Of a stretch of 51,764 nt of DNA, positions 1-8,168 are shown one piece after another; position 1 is the first letter of the stretch, and each line of letters opens with the position of its first letter. This DNA is from JADHLJ01 sp038118725. Lineage in GTDB: Bacteria; Pseudomonadota; Alphaproteobacteria; Thalassobaculales; Thalassobaculaceae. Where the stretch lies: positions 1 through 51,764 of the forward strand of contig JAYOIK010000031.1 in the NCBI GenBank assembly GCA_038118725.1. The letters run 5' to 3'. A model generated the notes under the pieces. It was not told where the DNA came from, did not search any database, and worked only from the letters and a program-made list of their open reading frames with translations. Position numbers and translations under genes: made by a program.

Positions 1-92
1 CAGGCCCAGGGGAATCCCTTTCTTACGATTCTATGATCATTGAACCTGCTCTAGGGGATGAGCGTGACAAGAGTAGTAAAGGCGCCCTAGCT
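1..92. other. left edge, no gene seen
   Basis: This stretch lies downstream of the first minus-strand gene. It contains a small GGG/CCC palindrome near the left edge and no convincing reading frame on either strand. A gene beyond the window edge cannot be excluded. Confidence 0.4.
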
Positions 93-443
93 TCAAAATC
101 GTTCCTCGCCGCGCGCGCGAGTTGGGTCGGGGAAGTCGCGATAGAGCGCGAAGAAAACCTCCTCCACCAGGGAGTTCACCGCGTGGTGGAAGCCCTCGAT
201 GGGATCGCTCCGGCTGGAGACGTGGGAGAACGCGGCGTCGAGTTGCGCCAGACCCTCGGTCTCGATCACCAGATGCCATTCCGGCAGTTGCGGCGGGCCG
301 AGGCCAAGCTTGCGCCGGGTGATCCGGTAGCCGGCGATAAGGCCGTCGGCCTTCAGGTGCTCGAAATAGCCATGCGCCGCGTCGGAGAAATCGGTATCCC
401 GCGTGCCGGGTTTCAGGCTGGCCCAGATGTGATAGTGGTCCAT
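93..443 (-). CDS. conserved protein, DUF6614-like
   Basis: A 116-aa soluble protein with no signal peptide or membrane segment. It starts MDHYHIWASLKPG and carries the block TRRKLGLGP at about residues 42-50, which I associate from memory with the small family DUF6614; the function of that family is not known to me. A GGGAG ribosome binding site sits 7 nt before the ATG, supporting the start. It is the last gene of a minus-strand run, 32 nt after the RNase A-like gene, so the two may be co-transcribed. Nothing in the sequence suggests that it is an immunity protein for that neighbour, although its position would allow it. The reading frame is well supported; the family name is a recollection, not a search result. 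Confidence 0.72.
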   Translation of the reverse strand: MDHYHIWASLKPGTRDTDFSDAAHGYFEHLKADGLIAGYRITRRKLGLGPPQLPEWHLVIETEGLAQLDAAFSHVSSRSDPIEGFHHAVNSLVEEVFFALYRDFPDPTRARGEERF

Positions 444-475
444 GACATTCTCCCGCTGGATGGACCGCGCCCCGG

Positions 476-1003
476 TTATTCCAGGATCGGATAGGCGGTC
501 AGCAGGGTGCAGCCGCCCTTGCCGTCGGCCTTGAGCACGACCTTGAGATCGGTGCTGCGATCCGGCACGCCGTCGGCGTCGCCTCGCTCGAATACCCGGC
601 CGGCGAAGAAGGATCCGTCGTAATCCCAGGCGCGCCGCTTGTTGCGCGCGGTGGTGTTCGCCCAGTTGTTGATCCGGGCGCGATGCTCGGTAAGCGCGGC
701 GCGAATCGCGAGCCGGGCGTCCGCGAGGCTGTTGAAGCTGCTCGCGGCGAGTATGCGTGGGTCATTGGCGAGCCGGTCGGCCAGCCAGGCATCGTCCTTG
801 TCCATATGACGCGCGAGCGTGTGGCCGCCCGCGCGCTCCTGCGCCTCGAGCCATTTGTCGGGGAATTGCGAGGGAACGCAGCCGCCTTCGTCGGTGTCCC
901 GCAGCACCGCGATGGTGCCGGCGATCGCCAGCGCGCCGACGAAGAAGATGACGCGCCCGAGCGCGATCTGGGAACCCGGCCTCCAGGTGTGGCGGCCTCT
1001 CAT
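476..1003 (-). CDS. membrane-anchored RNase A-like domain protein (CdiA-CT type)
   Basis: A 175-aa protein. Residues about 15-34 form one hydrophobic helix (signal anchor or uncleaved signal), and the rest should lie on the periplasmic side. Residues about 58-175 resemble the bacterial RNase A-like toxin domain found at the C-termini of contact-dependent inhibition proteins: the GGHTLARHMDK block (H61, R65, H66), the WLADRL helix, ASSFNSLADA and the C-terminal LLTAYP with T169 and Y171. In the characterised family member the active site uses His, Arg, Thr and Tyr, and candidates for all four are present. The protein lacks the long CdiA or polymorphic-toxin delivery region. It could be a stand-alone periplasmic nuclease, an effector or a domesticated toxin. 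GGAG lies 8 nt before the ATG. Domain assignment is from motif pattern only; the role is unknown. Confidence 0.75.
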   Translation of the reverse strand: MRGRHTWRPGSQIALGRVIFFVGALAIAGTIAVLRDTDEGGCVPSQFPDKWLEAQERAGGHTLARHMDKDDAWLADRLANDPRILAASSFNSLADARLAIRAALTEHRARINNWANTTARNKRRAWDYDGSFFAGRVFERGDADGVPDRSTDLKVVLKADGKGGCTLLTAYPILE

Positions 1004-1071
1004 GCGTTCGCTCCGTTACGGTCAGCCTTGGGGCGGCGGTTTTGACGCGCCGCCCGCACGGCTTTTTCGGA

Positions 1072-2442
1072 TCAGGCGCCCCAGGGGGTGATCGCCTCCT
1101 TCAGCGCCTTGTAGCCCTCGAGGAAGCCGGGCCGCGTCGCGTCGTAGACCGAGTCGAACTTGGCCAGGGCATCGTCCAGCCAGGCCGCCAGTTCGGTGTT
1201 ACCCGGATTGGCGTCGAGATAGGCGTCGCGGATCAGCACGAAATGAATGCGCGGGTCATAGGGCTGCTTGGTGCCGCCCATGGACTCATCGCCATCCAGC
1301 AGGCGCAGCAGCATCGCGTCGGCCGAGCCAAGGGTCTGCTCGTGGATCGGCTGACCGGACATCCGGTGCATGACCGAGGTCATGTCGCGGCCGTTGCCGG
1401 TGGTGTAGCCCATCTCGGACCAGACCTTGGCGGTGTTGATATCCTGGCCGAGATGGCTGGCCACTCGCCCGGCGAAGGCGCGCAGCGGGTCGGAGACATC
1501 GGCCATCAGGTCGGTCAGCCGGTCGCCGTCAAGGTCGGTCGCCAGCACGATGCAGTCGCGCTGTTCGATCAGATCCCACAACAGCAAGCCGTAATTGGTG
1601 TCGGCGATGTGCTGCTCGATCCGGCCGCCCCAGTTCTCCATGCCGTCCTTGAAGTCGGACGGGAGCAGAGCGATGATCTTGTCGATGTTTTCCTTGTGCT
1701 CCTCATAGGGATCGACGGCGTATTTGCGGCCGACCTCGAACTTGGTGCCCTTGAGCAGCCAGGCGTGCAGGCCGGCGTTGATGCCGTCTTCCATCGCCTG
1801 GGTCGGTTTCATCGCCACCCGGCCGAGCCGGCCGGTCTCGTGCACCATCTTCAGGAACAGACGGTTCGCATAGGCCATCTGGACGCCTGGGGAGTTCATC
1901 TCCGAATGGATCAGGCCGGTCGACGGGTCGACATTGAACTTGGGCCGATCCTGGGAATAGGGCAGGCAGGGCATGCAGCGCACCGCCGTGATCGGGCCGT
2001 AGGGGCGCACGTTGCAGAACACGCCGGCCTGGGTGCGCAGCGGCGCGTTGCCGGATTTACCCATGACCACCACGCGGCCACCCTGGCCGTCATTCACATA
2101 GGCGTCGCCGGCGGTCGACCACTTGATCGAGACACAAGGCATGTTGCCGAACCAGCCGAGGCAGGCGAGCTTGGTGTCATGACGGTACTGGGACCACATC
2201 GGCACCGCGTAGAACGGCAGGCCGAGCACGTCGATCGCCGCGATGGTGCCGAGCAACGCGTAGGCGTCGGTCATCGAATGCGCGACCGGGTTGACCTTGC
2301 CGTCGTGATTGCCGCCTTGCCACACGACCGCGTCGGGGTGGCCGTCGGGGCGCACGTCGGTCGGCTCGTAAAGCTCGTTCATAAGCCCGAGCAGGTCGCC
2401 GCCATCGGCCTCGGTACGCGCGATTGACATAAGATCGATCAT
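1072..2442 (-). CDS. 456-aa protein of unknown function
   Basis: A long, clearly coding frame whose family I do not recognise. The protein appears soluble, with no signal peptide or clear membrane helix. It has a Cys-rich central stretch (FCNVRPYGP followed by VRCMPCLPYSQ, about residues 142-165), several aromatic and His-containing segments (WQGGNHDG near 41-48, WSQYRHDT near 83-90), and a C-terminal helical region. The MPCLP Cys pair could bind metal or form a disulfide, but this is speculation. An AGAGG site lies about 5 nt upstream of the chosen ATG; a second Met at residue 5 is an alternative. It is followed after 68 nt by the RNase A-like gene on the same strand, so it may be first in that operon. 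Confidence 0.75.
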   Translation of the reverse strand: MIDLMSIARTEADGGDLLGLMNELYEPTDVRPDGHPDAVVWQGGNHDGKVNPVAHSMTDAYALLGTIAAIDVLGLPFYAVPMWSQYRHDTKLACLGWFGNMPCVSIKWSTAGDAYVNDGQGGRVVVMGKSGNAPLRTQAGVFCNVRPYGPITAVRCMPCLPYSQDRPKFNVDPSTGLIHSEMNSPGVQMAYANRLFLKMVHETGRLGRVAMKPTQAMEDGINAGLHAWLLKGTKFEVGRKYAVDPYEEHKENIDKIIALLPSDFKDGMENWGGRIEQHIADTNYGLLLWDLIEQRDCIVLATDLDGDRLTDLMADVSDPLRAFAGRVASHLGQDINTAKVWSEMGYTTGNGRDMTSVMHRMSGQPIHEQTLGSADAMLLRLLDGDESMGGTKQPYDPRIHFVLIRDAYLDANPGNTELAAWLDDALAKFDSVYDATRPGFLEGYKALKEAITPWGA

Positions 2443-2681
2443 ATCAGCCTCTTCGCTAACAGGTTTGTCCGGAGCGCGCGGCGCGTGAACCCATTCGCGC
2501 TGGCCCGCTGGGGGCGTGCGATCCGGAGAATGAAAGTTCGGGCCCTTCTATGATGTGAAGCGGCGCGTCTGTAAAGGTTGTAATGGCTTTGATCACGGGG
2601 GCGTTGCCGATCGCCGAAACGAATTCCCGGCAACCACCGCCGACCCCCGCCTGGAAAGCGATATCGCGGGAGCGGATGACG
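2443..2681. other. intergenic region, candidate promoter for the 456-aa gene
   Basis: About 240 nt between the VOC gene and the unknown 456-aa gene, both on the minus strand. No convincing ORF, hairpin terminator or repeat was seen. It presumably carries the promoter of the downstream gene. Confidence 0.35.
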
Positions 2682-3122
2682 CTAGTCGGCCCGTGCGACG
2701 CCGGGAACCCAGACATAGCCGTCCGGATCGACAAGATAGCTTTCCCTAAGGCCATGCGGCTTGTCGGCGGCCTCTGCCAGGACGGTATCGCCCCGCGCCC
2801 GCGCCCGCGCCGCCGCCCGGTCCGGATCAATGCCGTAGAGCCTCAACTCGCAGCCGATACCCCGGACCGCGCCGTCGCCGGTCAGGCCGAGCAGCGGGTT
2901 GGCGTGGTAGGTGTGATCGGCATGCAGCATCCACTCGGTGCCGTCATGGCGCATGATCGCGAAATCGGCGTTCGAATAGACCTGCTCGACCTCCAGAACC
3001 TCGACCTGAAAGCGCACGGAGGCCAGAACGTCACGGACCAGCAGATTGACGCCGAAGCTTTGCAGCGCCTTGCCGTAGGCGGCGCCGTCCGGCTTTTCCA
3101 GATCGGTGGTGTGTTCGGTCAT
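2682..3122 (-). CDS. VOC (glyoxalase/bleomycin-resistance) family protein
   Basis: A 146-aa protein with the pattern of one vicinal-oxygen-chelate unit: an N-terminal VNLLVRDVLASVRF strand-helix (about residues 25-38), FAIMRHDGTEW (54-64), a central GCELRLYG strand (90-97) and the C-terminal ESYLVDPDGYVW (127-138) typical of glyoxalase and bleomycin-resistance folds. The metal ligands are not obvious, so the substrate cannot be given. The gene follows the LOG gene immediately: the ATG used here is 5 nt after the LOG stop, and an upstream in-frame ATG at 3137 would overlap LOG by 10 nt. The tight spacing suggests translational coupling and one transcript. Confidence 0.8.
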   Translation of the reverse strand: MTEHTTDLEKPDGAAYGKALQSFGVNLLVRDVLASVRFQVEVLEVEQVYSNADFAIMRHDGTEWMLHADHTYHANPLLGLTGDGAVRGIGCELRLYGIDPDRAAARARARGDTVLAEAADKPHGLRESYLVDPDGYVWVPGVARAD

Positions 3123-3127
3123 GGTGT

Positions 3128-3709
3128 CTAGATCCATTTGCCTTCGGGGGACGGGATATCCGGCAATTGCCCGATCGCGCCGGGAACATCGGCGGGCGTG
3201 TCGACGACGGTCAGGATTTTCGCGTGCTCCGGCTTCGCGAAGCCCTCGTCGATCGAATGCTGGATCAATTCGAGAAACCGTGTCCAGTAGCCGTTCACAT
3301 TGACCAGGATCACCGGCTTTTTCGACAGGCCCAGTTGGGTCCAGGTGATCACCTCGATGGTTTCGTCGAAGGTGCCGAGCCCGCCTGGCAATGTAACGAA
3401 CGCATCGGCGCGGTCATACATCAGGTGTTTGCGCTCATGCATGGTCTCGGTCACGACGAGCTCGTCCAGGCCTTCGTGTCCGACCTCCCATTCATCGAGA
3501 AATCGGGGGATGATCCCGGTTACCCGCGACCCGGCGGCAAGCGCGGAATCGGCGACGATCCCCATCAGGCCGACATGCCCGCCGCCATAGATGACGTCCA
3601 TGTCCGCCTCGCCGAGAATCCGGCCCATGTCGCGGGCGGATTGCCTGTAGACCTCGGCGACATTCGAGGAGGAACCACAGAAAACACAGATCGAGGGGCG
3701 TTTCGCCAT
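3128..3709 (-). CDS. LOG family protein (putative cytokinin riboside 5'-monophosphate phosphoribohydrolase)
   Basis: A 193-aa cytosolic protein of the TIGR00730/LOG family, which hydrolyses the N-glycosidic bond of nucleoside monophosphates; in bacteria the physiological substrate is often AMP-like and uncertain. Motifs are clear: an N-terminal ICVFCGSS Rossmann strand (residues 7-14), YGGGHVGLMG (41-50), the M90-x-x-R93-K94 element and PGGLGTFDE (108-116), the nucleotide-binding and catalytic signature. The upstream in-frame Met at 3766 adds 19 residues without family similarity; the chosen ATG is preceded by a GAGCGAGG-type site and begins as family members do. It is the first gene of a two-gene unit with the VOC protein. 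Confidence 0.9.
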   Translation of the reverse strand: MAKRPSICVFCGSSSNVAEVYRQSARDMGRILGEADMDVIYGGGHVGLMGIVADSALAAGSRVTGIIPRFLDEWEVGHEGLDELVVTETMHERKHLMYDRADAFVTLPGGLGTFDETIEVITWTQLGLSKKPVILVNVNGYWTRFLELIQHSIDEGFAKPEHAKILTVVDTPADVPGAIGQLPDIPSPEGKWI

Positions 3710-4071
3710 GCCTCGCTCCCATTCATCATTGGAGGTCGGGAAGTCGATATCCGAATTCAACGGCAATCGGCTCGGTCGATGGAACTGGTTAGAGTATCGA
3801 CCTTGGTGATCGGCGGCAATCGTGGGTGAACGGTCCCGTGCCGCTCCGACGCTCTTTGGGCGTACCTTGTTGTGTGTCCGGCGCCGTCAGCCCGCCGTCC
3901 CAGCGTATCTCGTCGTCCCACCGTTCTCCGCCGTCGCATCGGATCTCGTGGCCCCGCGTTCTCCGTCGCCCTGACGAAGGCCCACAAAGATAGACAAGGG
4001 CTCTTGCCGCCGGCCTTGACCGGGAGGCGCGGCATTTCCGAATTTTCTCAACCCGAACCATCACGGCAAAA

Positions 4072-4091
4072 GCCCTGACCTTCGTCAGGGC
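4072..4091. repeat. hairpin A (8-bp perfect stem)
   Basis: GCCCTGAC (4072-4079) pairs with GTCAGGGC (4084-4091) around the four-base loop CTTC. The flanks (CACGGCAAAA before, GACGG after) closely match those of hairpin B. No T tract follows, so this is not a classic terminator. Confidence 0.7.
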
Positions 4092-4287
4092 GACGGACGC
4101 GGTCGACGGGGCGGCTTTTGGCCTGAGTCTTTTCGTGGATCGATCCGTGCCACATAGTCGCCGATCCGCCGCCCCGGCGTATTTCGTCGTCCCACTGTTC
4201 TTTGTCGTCCTGACGCAGGTAAGCAACTGTATTTTTTATGCGGTTGAGGCTTGAAAATCTCCCGTGTGGTCTACGTTCACGGCACAA

Positions 4288-4307
4288 GCCCTTGCCTTCG
4301 CAAGGGC
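4288..4307. repeat. hairpin B (8-bp perfect stem, covaries with hairpin A)
   Basis: GCCCTTGC (4288-4295) pairs with GCAAGGGC (4300-4307) around the same CTTC loop. Compared with hairpin A the inner stem positions differ on both arms in a way that keeps pairing, so the structure rather than the sequence is conserved. Confidence 0.7.
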
Positions 4308-4383
4308 GACGGTAAGCTTGTGGGAGGCAGGAGAGTCGCGGGTTTTGGTCAGCGCGATCTGCCATGGAGGGGAGCGGCGGTCT

Positions 4384-5448
4384 CTACTTGGCTTCCGTCA
4401 GTTCCGCGCGCGTGGTCCAGAGGCGTTTCATCGCGTCCTCGCCCAACCAATAGGCCCAGCCCTTGGTGCGTTCGGCGATATCGGCGCCTTCCTTGACGAC
4501 TTTCTCCTCCGCGTCGGTGGCGACATCGACGGAGATTATCGCCCAGACCCGCTTCCCGTCCGCGTCGCTTTCGGACTTGGGATCGCGCGCCAACCCGAGG
4601 GTCACGGTCAGGCCATCCCTGGTCTGCCACACGGCGCCACCCAGCGCGGGGTCGACGGTCAAACCTTCGGCGGGTCGCACATCCACGAAGCTCACCCGCT
4701 CTTGCAGAATGGCGGCCTGCAAAAGCCGGTAACGCGAACTGATTTTCAGTGTGTCCGGCAGGTCGACAATGTCGAAACGCTGATGGGTGTCGTTGTAGTA
4801 GAACTCCAGCGGCTCCTCGCCCGGCGCCATGTGCGTGGTGCGCTCCACGCGCTCCCGCGGGATCGACATCAGGTCATTGGGTAGCCACTCCACCGCGCCG
4901 GCGCGGACCTCAAGTTCTCCCGTGGCCAGCCAGGTCTGATCCTCGCCTTGGCGTCGCACGTAGATCGAGGGCTTGCCGCCGGAAATGCTCGGGACGCGTT
5001 TTCCGAACAGCGCATCGAGAAGCGGTTTGCCTTGGGCGTCGCTCAGGACCACGCGGGAGGCCTTGGAGCCCGCTCGCGCCGTATCGGATAGATGCAGTTT
5101 TCCGAAACGCTTCGGGTCCCGGGTCTTGGCTTCCACCAGCTCCAGTTCGGTGAAGCCCAGTAGCATTTCGCGGATCACGCTTTGGGTCGCGGGATAGCCG
5201 CCTTTCTCATCCATGGTCCAGCGCTCGCCGGTTCGCGAGAAACCGAAGTTTCCATCCGGGTTGTCGTCGCTTCGGATGATCTTGATTTGCGTGACGTCGG
5301 ACAGGGCCTCGCCGATATCGGGGAAGGCCGGCTCAGATTCAACGCTTCTGATGGTGTCGGACCAACGGGCATATTGCGCGCCAATGGCCGCTACCGTGAA
5401 GATGGCGGTGACCACCGCGAGAATGAGGACCGAACGTTTGGTAAGCAT
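4384..5448 (-). CDS. DUF4340 domain protein of a Gld-like ABC system
   Basis: A 354-aa protein with one N-terminal membrane helix (about residues 6-25, then QYARW) and a large extracytoplasmic part. Length, position after a GldG-like gene and motifs such as ITQIKIIRSDD-like strands and FTRTGERWTMD mark it as a DUF4340 protein, a family regularly found last in ABC-2/GldG operons. The start is the Met after an arginine-rich pseudo-extension: GAGGAGG lies 5 nt upstream and overlaps the stop codon of the preceding gene, which points to translational coupling. The role of the system outside gliding bacteria is not established; surface polymer or envelope functions have been suggested for relatives. 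The family call is from pattern and context. Confidence 0.8.
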   Translation of the reverse strand: MLTKRSVLILAVVTAIFTVAAIGAQYARWSDTIRSVESEPAFPDIGEALSDVTQIKIIRSDDNPDGNFGFSRTGERWTMDEKGGYPATQSVIREMLLGFTELELVEAKTRDPKRFGKLHLSDTARAGSKASRVVLSDAQGKPLLDALFGKRVPSISGGKPSIYVRRQGEDQTWLATGELEVRAGAVEWLPNDLMSIPRERVERTTHMAPGEEPLEFYYNDTHQRFDIVDLPDTLKISSRYRLLQAAILQERVSFVDVRPAEGLTVDPALGGAVWQTRDGLTVTLGLARDPKSESDADGKRVWAIISVDVATDAEEKVVKEGADIAERTKGWAYWLGEDAMKRLWTTRAELTEAK

Positions 5449-5458
5449 CACGGCCTCC

Positions 5459-7432
5459 TCAACCCGCTGTCGCTTCGTGAGCCCGCTCGCGCCGTCGCAC
5501 ACCGCGCCAGATTCCGAGCAGGACCGCGACGAGCCCAATCAAGATGGGGACAAGCGCGATGTTCAGGAACCACAGCCTCGCCTCCAGGTTCTCGAACTCC
5601 TGATTGAGCGAGCGACGCACGGTCCGCAATTCCGAACGAAACTTGAGGATGTCGCGCTGGAAGCGTTCCATCGAGCGGCGGTCATTCTCGGAGATCACGC
5701 CGGCGCCGCCGGACGGATTGCGTTGCCGGAGCGCGCGCAGCTTCTGTTCCGTCTTCTGTAGGGTTTCCCGCAACTCTCGTTCCTTATCCTCGAACTGCCG
5801 CGCGGCGTTGCGCTGGATGTCTTGCAAGACAACGAACGGTCGGCTGGCGGTCCCGCGTCCCCGAAGCTCAAGCAACGTGCTGGATCCGGCCAAGGCATCG
5901 ATCGCGTTCAGCACGAATTCCCCGTTATTGGCGGTGGGTACCGGCACCTGGCGCCCGGCGAAGTCGCGCATGATGACCCAGAATCGATCCGCCAGCAGAT
6001 CGGCGTCGCCCAGCAGCACGACATCCAAGGGTTTAGCCGATTTCGTGAGGATCTCGCGGGTCCAGGGAGGCGCCTTGACCGGCGCTTCATCCTCGTCCTG
6101 CTTGATGACGGGTAGGCCGTCCGGAAAGGCGGTCGGCACGGAACCGGTAACCCGGGCCGCGAGAACGAATTGCTGGTTGCCGTTGGGATGATTGCGAAGC
6201 AATCTCAGGGGGTTGCGAAAGCCCTGGACTTCCTTCGAGGGGATCAAACTGGAGCCGGGCGAGGTCGTCAGCAGGGGCTCAAGCGTGACACTGGCGCCTT
6301 CCTTGACGCCGATGTGACCGGCGCTGGCGACCGCGACCACGTCGATGCCGGAGGTGATCGGCGAGGTGGAATTGAGGGCCGGGCCCCGCAACTCCAGCCA
6401 GGGCAGATATTCGACCGGGCGGTTGCCGTTCTCCGGCAAAACCTTGCGGGCGCTCAGACGGTCACCGATCACGGTGTCGGTGTCGAACTCTATGCCCCAG
6501 GCCTCGAACATCGCGGGAAGCGAGCTTCCATCCGTAACCGTGCCGAGCAACTGGCCTTGCATGCCCTCGGCCTCGGAAAACGGGTCGACGAAGATCATCG
6601 CCTTGCCGCCGGCGAGAAGATACTGATCGATGGCGAAAAGCGTGCGCGGATCGGCTTTCTTGGGATGAATCACCAAGAGCACGTTCACGTCTTCCGGTAC
6701 TTCGTCGACTTGGGCGCCGAGGAACCGGGTCTCGAACAGCTGGCCGATCTGACCGCGGACGACATAGGGCGGTACCGGCTCTTGCTGGCCGGTGGCGGTG
6801 ATCCGCATGGTGCCGTCGATGGGCAGGCCGGTAACGATGCCCACGACCGTGGGGTTCGGCGTCGAGAGCGCGTAAAGCATGCGCGAGATGTCGTATTCGA
6901 TGAAGGCCTCGCGATCGACCTGCATGAAGGGGATGGTCTCGACATCATCGGTGGTATTGGTGCCGACCAGACCGAAATACATGTTGTCGCCGCCGGTGAC
7001 GACCGGAATGCCCTGCAGTCCAGCCGCCACGGCGCGATCCTCCACGTCGGAGAACGGTATCGGGTCCAGGACCTCGAGCTTCACCTTGCCGTTCGAGACG
7101 TTCTGGTATTCCAGCAACAGATCGCGCACCCGGTTCGCGTAGATGCCCAGATGCGGCACCTCCCGAGCCAGGCCGGAAGAGATGTACAGCCGGAATGTGA
7201 CGGTCTCCTCGACTTGGGACAGCAGGGTCTTCGTGGAACCCGAGAGGGTGTGAAGTTTGTCCTGGGTGAGGTCCAGGCGCCCGGAGCTGAACCACGCCGA
7301 GGCCAAGGCATTGATGGCGATGAAAAGGACGACCAGAAGCGCCAGGGCGATGCCGGCGAGCCTGGCCTCGCCCCGCTGGGTCGTGGGTTTCGCCGCGGGA
7401 GCCGGCGAGGCTGGGGAGGTTGTGTCACTCAT
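5459..7432 (-). CDS. GldG-like ABC transporter auxiliary protein
   Basis: A 657-aa protein with a membrane helix near residues 27-50, a large extracytoplasmic portion, a coiled coil around residues 535-615 (ending in SLNQEFENLEARLW) and a C-terminal helix (FLNIALVPILIGLVAVLLG) followed by a basic tail. This layout, with the TLSGSTKTLLSQ segment (about residues 63-74), the IPFMQVDREAFIEYDISRML region and the MIFVDPFSE strand, is that of the ABC-type auxiliary family PF09822, to which gliding protein GldG belongs. Its ATG lies 1 nt after the permease stop. Together with the ATPase, permease and DUF4340 protein it should form one inner-membrane complex. No gliding-motility genes are seen nearby. 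Confidence 0.88.
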   Translation of the reverse strand: MSDTTSPASPAPAAKPTTQRGEARLAGIALALLVVLFIAINALASAWFSSGRLDLTQDKLHTLSGSTKTLLSQVEETVTFRLYISSGLAREVPHLGIYANRVRDLLLEYQNVSNGKVKLEVLDPIPFSDVEDRAVAAGLQGIPVVTGGDNMYFGLVGTNTTDDVETIPFMQVDREAFIEYDISRMLYALSTPNPTVVGIVTGLPIDGTMRITATGQQEPVPPYVVRGQIGQLFETRFLGAQVDEVPEDVNVLLVIHPKKADPRTLFAIDQYLLAGGKAMIFVDPFSEAEGMQGQLLGTVTDGSSLPAMFEAWGIEFDTDTVIGDRLSARKVLPENGNRPVEYLPWLELRGPALNSTSPITSGIDVVAVASAGHIGVKEGASVTLEPLLTTSPGSSLIPSKEVQGFRNPLRLLRNHPNGNQQFVLAARVTGSVPTAFPDGLPVIKQDEDEAPVKAPPWTREILTKSAKPLDVVLLGDADLLADRFWVIMRDFAGRQVPVPTANNGEFVLNAIDALAGSSTLLELRGRGTASRPFVVLQDIQRNAARQFEDKERELRETLQKTEQKLRALRQRNPSGGAGVISENDRRSMERFQRDILKFRSELRTVRRSLNQEFENLEARLWFLNIALVPILIGLVAVLLGIWRGVRRRERAHEATAG

Positions 7433-7433
7433 C

Positions 7434-8168
7434 TCAAAACGCCTTACGCCAATCGACGATGATCGCGTTGGCGATCAACGCCACGATGATGACGGAGCCG
7501 AAGAAAATCAGATCCCTAAGGTCGATCACGCCGCGTTGGATCGACTGGAAATGTGGCAGGAAGCCGAAGTTTCCGATCGCCTGAACGACATTGGCCGGGG
7601 CCCAGCTAGAGAAGAACTCCAACACCGTGGGCGAACCGGCGAGGGTGAGAATGAAACACACGCTGGTGGTCACCACGAAGGCGATGACCTGATTCTTTGT
7701 CAAGGCCGAGATCATCGAGCCAACGGCGAGATAGGCCCCGGCCATCAGCAGGCTCCCCACATAGGACGCCAGAATGACGCCGTTGTCGGGATTGCCGAGG
7801 TAGTTGACGGTCAACCACATCGGAAAGGTCAGGGCGACCGCCGTGGCGGTGAACGCCCAGGCCGCGAGAAACTTCCCCACCACCGCCTCGGTCATCGAGA
7901 TCGGCAGGGTCAGGAACAGCTCGATGGTTCCCAGCCGGCGCTCCTCGGCCCAGAGACGCATGGATAGAGCCGGAACGAGGAACAGATAGAGCCATGGATG
8001 AAACTCGAAGAACGGCACCAGATCGGCCTGCTCGCGCCCCAGAAAGCCGCCGAGCCGAAACGTCAGAACCCCGGCGAGGGCGAGGAAGATGACGATGAAG
8101 ATATAGGCGAGGGGGGTCGCGAAATACGCGGCGAATTCTCGTTTGAAAACCAAGGAGATATTACGCAT
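7434..8168 (-). CDS. ABC-2 type permease (GldF-like)
   Basis: A 244-aa integral membrane protein with about six hydrophobic helices. It starts with the MRNISLVFKREFAAYFATPLAY type of N-terminus seen in ABC-2 permeases with a short amphipathic segment before the first helix. The block WAEERRLGTIELFLTLPIS (about residues 73-91) is the usual coupling-helix signature of this permease class. It overlaps the ATPase gene by 8 nt and has an AAGGTGAC site inside the end of that gene. It is the membrane partner of the adjacent ATPase, and the four-gene order ATPase-permease-GldG-DUF4340 is the standard one. The substrate is unknown. Confidence 0.9.
   Translation of the reverse strand: MRNISLVFKREFAAYFATPLAYIFIVIFLALAGVLTFRLGGFLGREQADLVPFFEFHPWLYLFLVPALSMRLWAEERRLGTIELFLTLPISMTEAVVGKFLAAWAFTATAVALTFPMWLTVNYLGNPDNGVILASYVGSLLMAGAYLAVGSMISALTKNQVIAFVVTTSVCFILTLAGSPTVLEFFSSWAPANVVQAIGNFGFLPHFQSIQRGVIDLRDLIFFGSVIIVALIANAIIVDWRKAF

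Larger units (their letters stand above)
3710..4383. repeat. gene-free repeat region with direct and inverted repeats
   Basis: About 670 nt without a convincing gene; the overlapping frames here have no recognisable protein character. It contains a 25-nt direct repeat (3903-3927 and 4177-4201, two mismatches, core TCGTCGTCCCA), two hairpins listed separately, and a 16-nt inverted match between 3965-3980 and 4079-4094 (core GTCGCCCTGACGAAGG). The pattern fits a cluster of small dispersed palindromic elements of the kind seen between alphaproteobacterial genes. Promoters for the minus-strand LOG gene must lie at its left end. The region separates two minus-strand operons. Confidence 0.6.

Noticed and set aside
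476..1003. The DUF6614-like neighbour as an immunity protein for the RNase A-like domain
   Set aside because: Only adjacency supports it; the neighbour follows downstream, but its motifs match a general conserved family and no toxin-delivery part is present.
1042..2427. Long opposite-strand frame over the 456-aa gene
   Set aside because: It is rich in the Arg/His/Val/Gly composition of antisense shadows in high-GC DNA and has no ribosome binding site or family match; the minus-strand frame has start support and protein-like patterns.
3789..4226. Overlapping ORFs in the 3.7-4.4 kb region
   Set aside because: They track the repeats and hairpins, are arginine- and serine-rich, and have no ribosome binding site or motif.
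6170..7462. 430-aa plus-strand frame opposite the GldG-like gene
   Set aside because: Shadow frame; the opposite gene is well supported by operon structure and domain layout.
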